Positions 62,919-64,000 of a stretch of DNA of 64,000 nt are shown piece by piece. The stretch spans positions 157,376-221,375 of the forward strand of contig NZ_FMCW01000011.1 of the NCBI RefSeq assembly GCF_900091595.1. Reading direction: 5' to 3'. Both the position numbers and the translations under genes were made by a program. The notes below the pieces were generated by a model. The model was given only the letters and a program-made list of their open reading frames with translations. It searched no databases and was not told the origin of the DNA. The stretch comes from Micromonospora haikouensis (GTDB lineage: Bacteria; Actinomycetota; Actinomycetes; Mycobacteriales; Micromonosporaceae). Each line of letters starts with the position of its first letter. Positions within the stretch are counted from its first letter, which is position 1.

Positions 62919-64000
62919 ATGGCCGCAGAGCAGTCGTTCGACGTCTACCGGTTGCCCGAGGAGCACGAGGCGGTCCGCGAGGCGGTGCGTGAGGTCTGTG
63001 CGGCGAAGGTGGCGCCGCACGCCGCCGAGGCGGACGAGACGGGCGAGTTCCCGAAGGCGTCCTACGACGCGCTGCGCTCCGCCGACTTCCACGCCCCGCA
63101 CATCCCCGTCGAGTACGGCGGCGCGGGCGCGGACGCCCTGGCCACGGCCATCGTGATCGAGGAGGTCGCCCGGGCCTGCGCCTCGTCCTCGCTGATCCCG
63201 GCGGTCAACAAGCTGGGCACCATGCCGCTGATCCTGGCCGGCTCCGACGAGCTCAAGCGCGCCTACCTGACCCCGGTGGCCGCCGGGGAGGCGATGTTCT
63301 CCTACTGCCTCTCCGAGCCGGAGGCCGGCAGCGACGCCGCGTCGATGACCACCAGGGCGGTCCGCGACGGCGACCACTGGGTGCTCAACGGCGTGAAGCG
63401 GTGGATCACCAACGCCGGAGTGTCGGATTTCTACACCGTCTTCGCCGTGACGGATCCCACAGCCCGATCGAAGGGCATTTCGGCGTTCGTGGTCGAGAAG
63501 TCCGACCAGGGCGTCAGCTTCGGCGCCCCCGAGAAGAAGCTCGGCATCAAGGGCTCGCCGACCCGCGAGGTCTACCTCGACAACGTCCGCATCCCCGCCG
63601 ACCGCATGATCGGCGCGGAGGGCACCGGCTTCGCCACCGCCATGAAGACCCTGGACCACACCCGGGTCACCATCGCCGCGCAGGCCGTCGGCATCGCGCA
63701 GGGCGCGCTCGACTACGCCAAGGGGTACGTGCAGGAGCGCAAGCAGTTCGGCAAGGCGGTCGCCGAGTTCCAGGGCGTCCAGTTCATGCTCGCCGACATG
63801 GGCATGAAGCTGGAGGCGGCCCGCCAGTTGACGTACGCCGCCGCCGGCAGGTCCGAGCGGGGCGACGCCGACCTGACCTACTTCGGCGCGGCGGCCAAGT
63901 GCTTCGCCTCCGACGCCGCCATGGAGATCACCACCGACGCCGTGCAACTGCTCGGTGGGTACGGCTACACCCGCGACTACCCGGTCGAGCGGATGATGCG
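62919..64000 (+). CDS. Acyl-CoA dehydrogenase (3' end outside window)
   Basis: ATG 62919, with GGGGAGGGG upstream, opens a frame that runs off the right edge after about 360 residues. Signatures are MFSYCLSEPEAGSDAASM, the FAD-binding GVKRWITNAGVSDFYTVFAV, IKGSPTREVYLDNVRIP and the C-terminal YAKGYVQERKQFGKAVAEFQ and AVQLLGGYGYTRDYP. It oxidises acyl-CoA to enoyl-CoA in beta-oxidation or branched-chain catabolism. The catalytic Glu region lies near LGGYGYTRDYPVERMM at the end of what is visible; substrate length cannot be judged. It is divergent from the UDP-glucose dehydrogenase gene. Confidence 0.95.
   Translation, partial: MAAEQSFDVYRLPEEHEAVREAVREVCAAKVAPHAAEADETGEFPKASYDALRSADFHAPHIPVEYGGAGADALATAIVIEEVARACASSSLIPAVNKLGTMPLILAGSDELKRAYLTPVAAGEAMFSYCLSEPEAGSDAASMTTRAVRDGDHWVLNGVKRWITNAGVSDFYTVFAVTDPTARSKGISAFVVEKSDQGVSFGAPEKKLGIKGSPTREVYLDNVRIPADRMIGAEGTGFATAMKTLDHTRVTIAAQAVGIAQGALDYAKGYVQERKQFGKAVAEFQGVQFMLADMGMKLEAARQLTYAAAGRSERGDADLTYFGAAAKCFASDAAMEITTDAVQLLGGYGYTRDYPVERMM

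Overview
The window looks like chromosome from a high-GC actinomycete, most likely Micromonosporaceae (Micromonospora or a close relative). The reasons are very GC-rich codon use with many GTG starts, a mycothiol conjugate amidase, a SARP regulator, HAAS/PadR, LppU/SCO3897-type and SCO7613-type proteins, a tRNA-Leu(UAA) like the Streptomyces bldA tRNA, and eight copies of a ~53-bp dispersed palindromic repeat. The genus is inferred from these features, not from an rRNA gene. Most of the window is ordinary chromosome with a few accessory insertions.

Layout. 1-2060: the end of an antitoxin gene plus a Doc-type toxin, then a PadR/HAAS pair with a well-formed promoter and palindromic operator. 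2.2-8.9 kb: an LppU-like membrane protein, a dienelactone hydrolase overlapping a family-5 uracil-DNA glycosylase, and a MoxR/DUF58/DUF4129 operon. 9-13.9 kb: type II NADH dehydrogenase, a large membrane protein, tRNA-Leu(UAA) and a Bax-inhibitor-1 protein. 14-19.3 kb: thiolase, two tandem SGNH hydrolases, YkvA and cystathionine beta-synthase. 19.3-27.9 kb is the most accessory part. It holds repeat-rich non-coding DNA, a secreted protein whose signal peptide and body lie in different frames, a SARP-NB-ARC-TPR regulator, a secreted glycosidase-like protein and a Tat-type intradiol dioxygenase. The two secreted-protein genes share a promoter block with CCGGTATA direct repeats spaced 11 bp apart, which is the geometry of SARP operators.

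27.9-34.6 kb (minus strand): RNase Z and an acetyltransferase behind a structured leader with a 12-codon upstream ORF, then a three-gene operon recognisable as the N-acetylglutaminylglutamine amide (NAGGN) osmoprotectant trio (amidotransferase, GNAT/ATP-grasp synthetase, M42 peptidase). 34.9-38.9 kb: a secreted LamG/PKD protein, an AbiEii-type toxin with its partner, MsrA and a HIT protein. 39-46.4 kb: cystathionine gamma-synthase, amidase, DUF4328 protein, threonine deaminase, GreA, DUF4307 protein, Mca and its small membrane neighbour. 46.5-54.2 kb: a membrane GGDEF-EAL protein, small hypotheticals, CutA, a truncated XRE regulator, a secreted PI-PLC-like protein and a DUF255 thioredoxin-domain protein. 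54.3-64 kb: purK-purE, a 1,667-residue SCO7613-type membrane protein, UDP-glucose dehydrogenase and the start of an acyl-CoA dehydrogenase.

Connected functions: cbs and metB are the two ends of transsulfuration; the NAGGN trio handles osmotic stress; MsrA and Mca deal with oxidative and electrophile stress; purK and purE are consecutive steps of purine synthesis. The dispersed repeat sits at the 3' ends of genes in seven of eight copies and in three cases contains the stop codon of the neighbouring gene.
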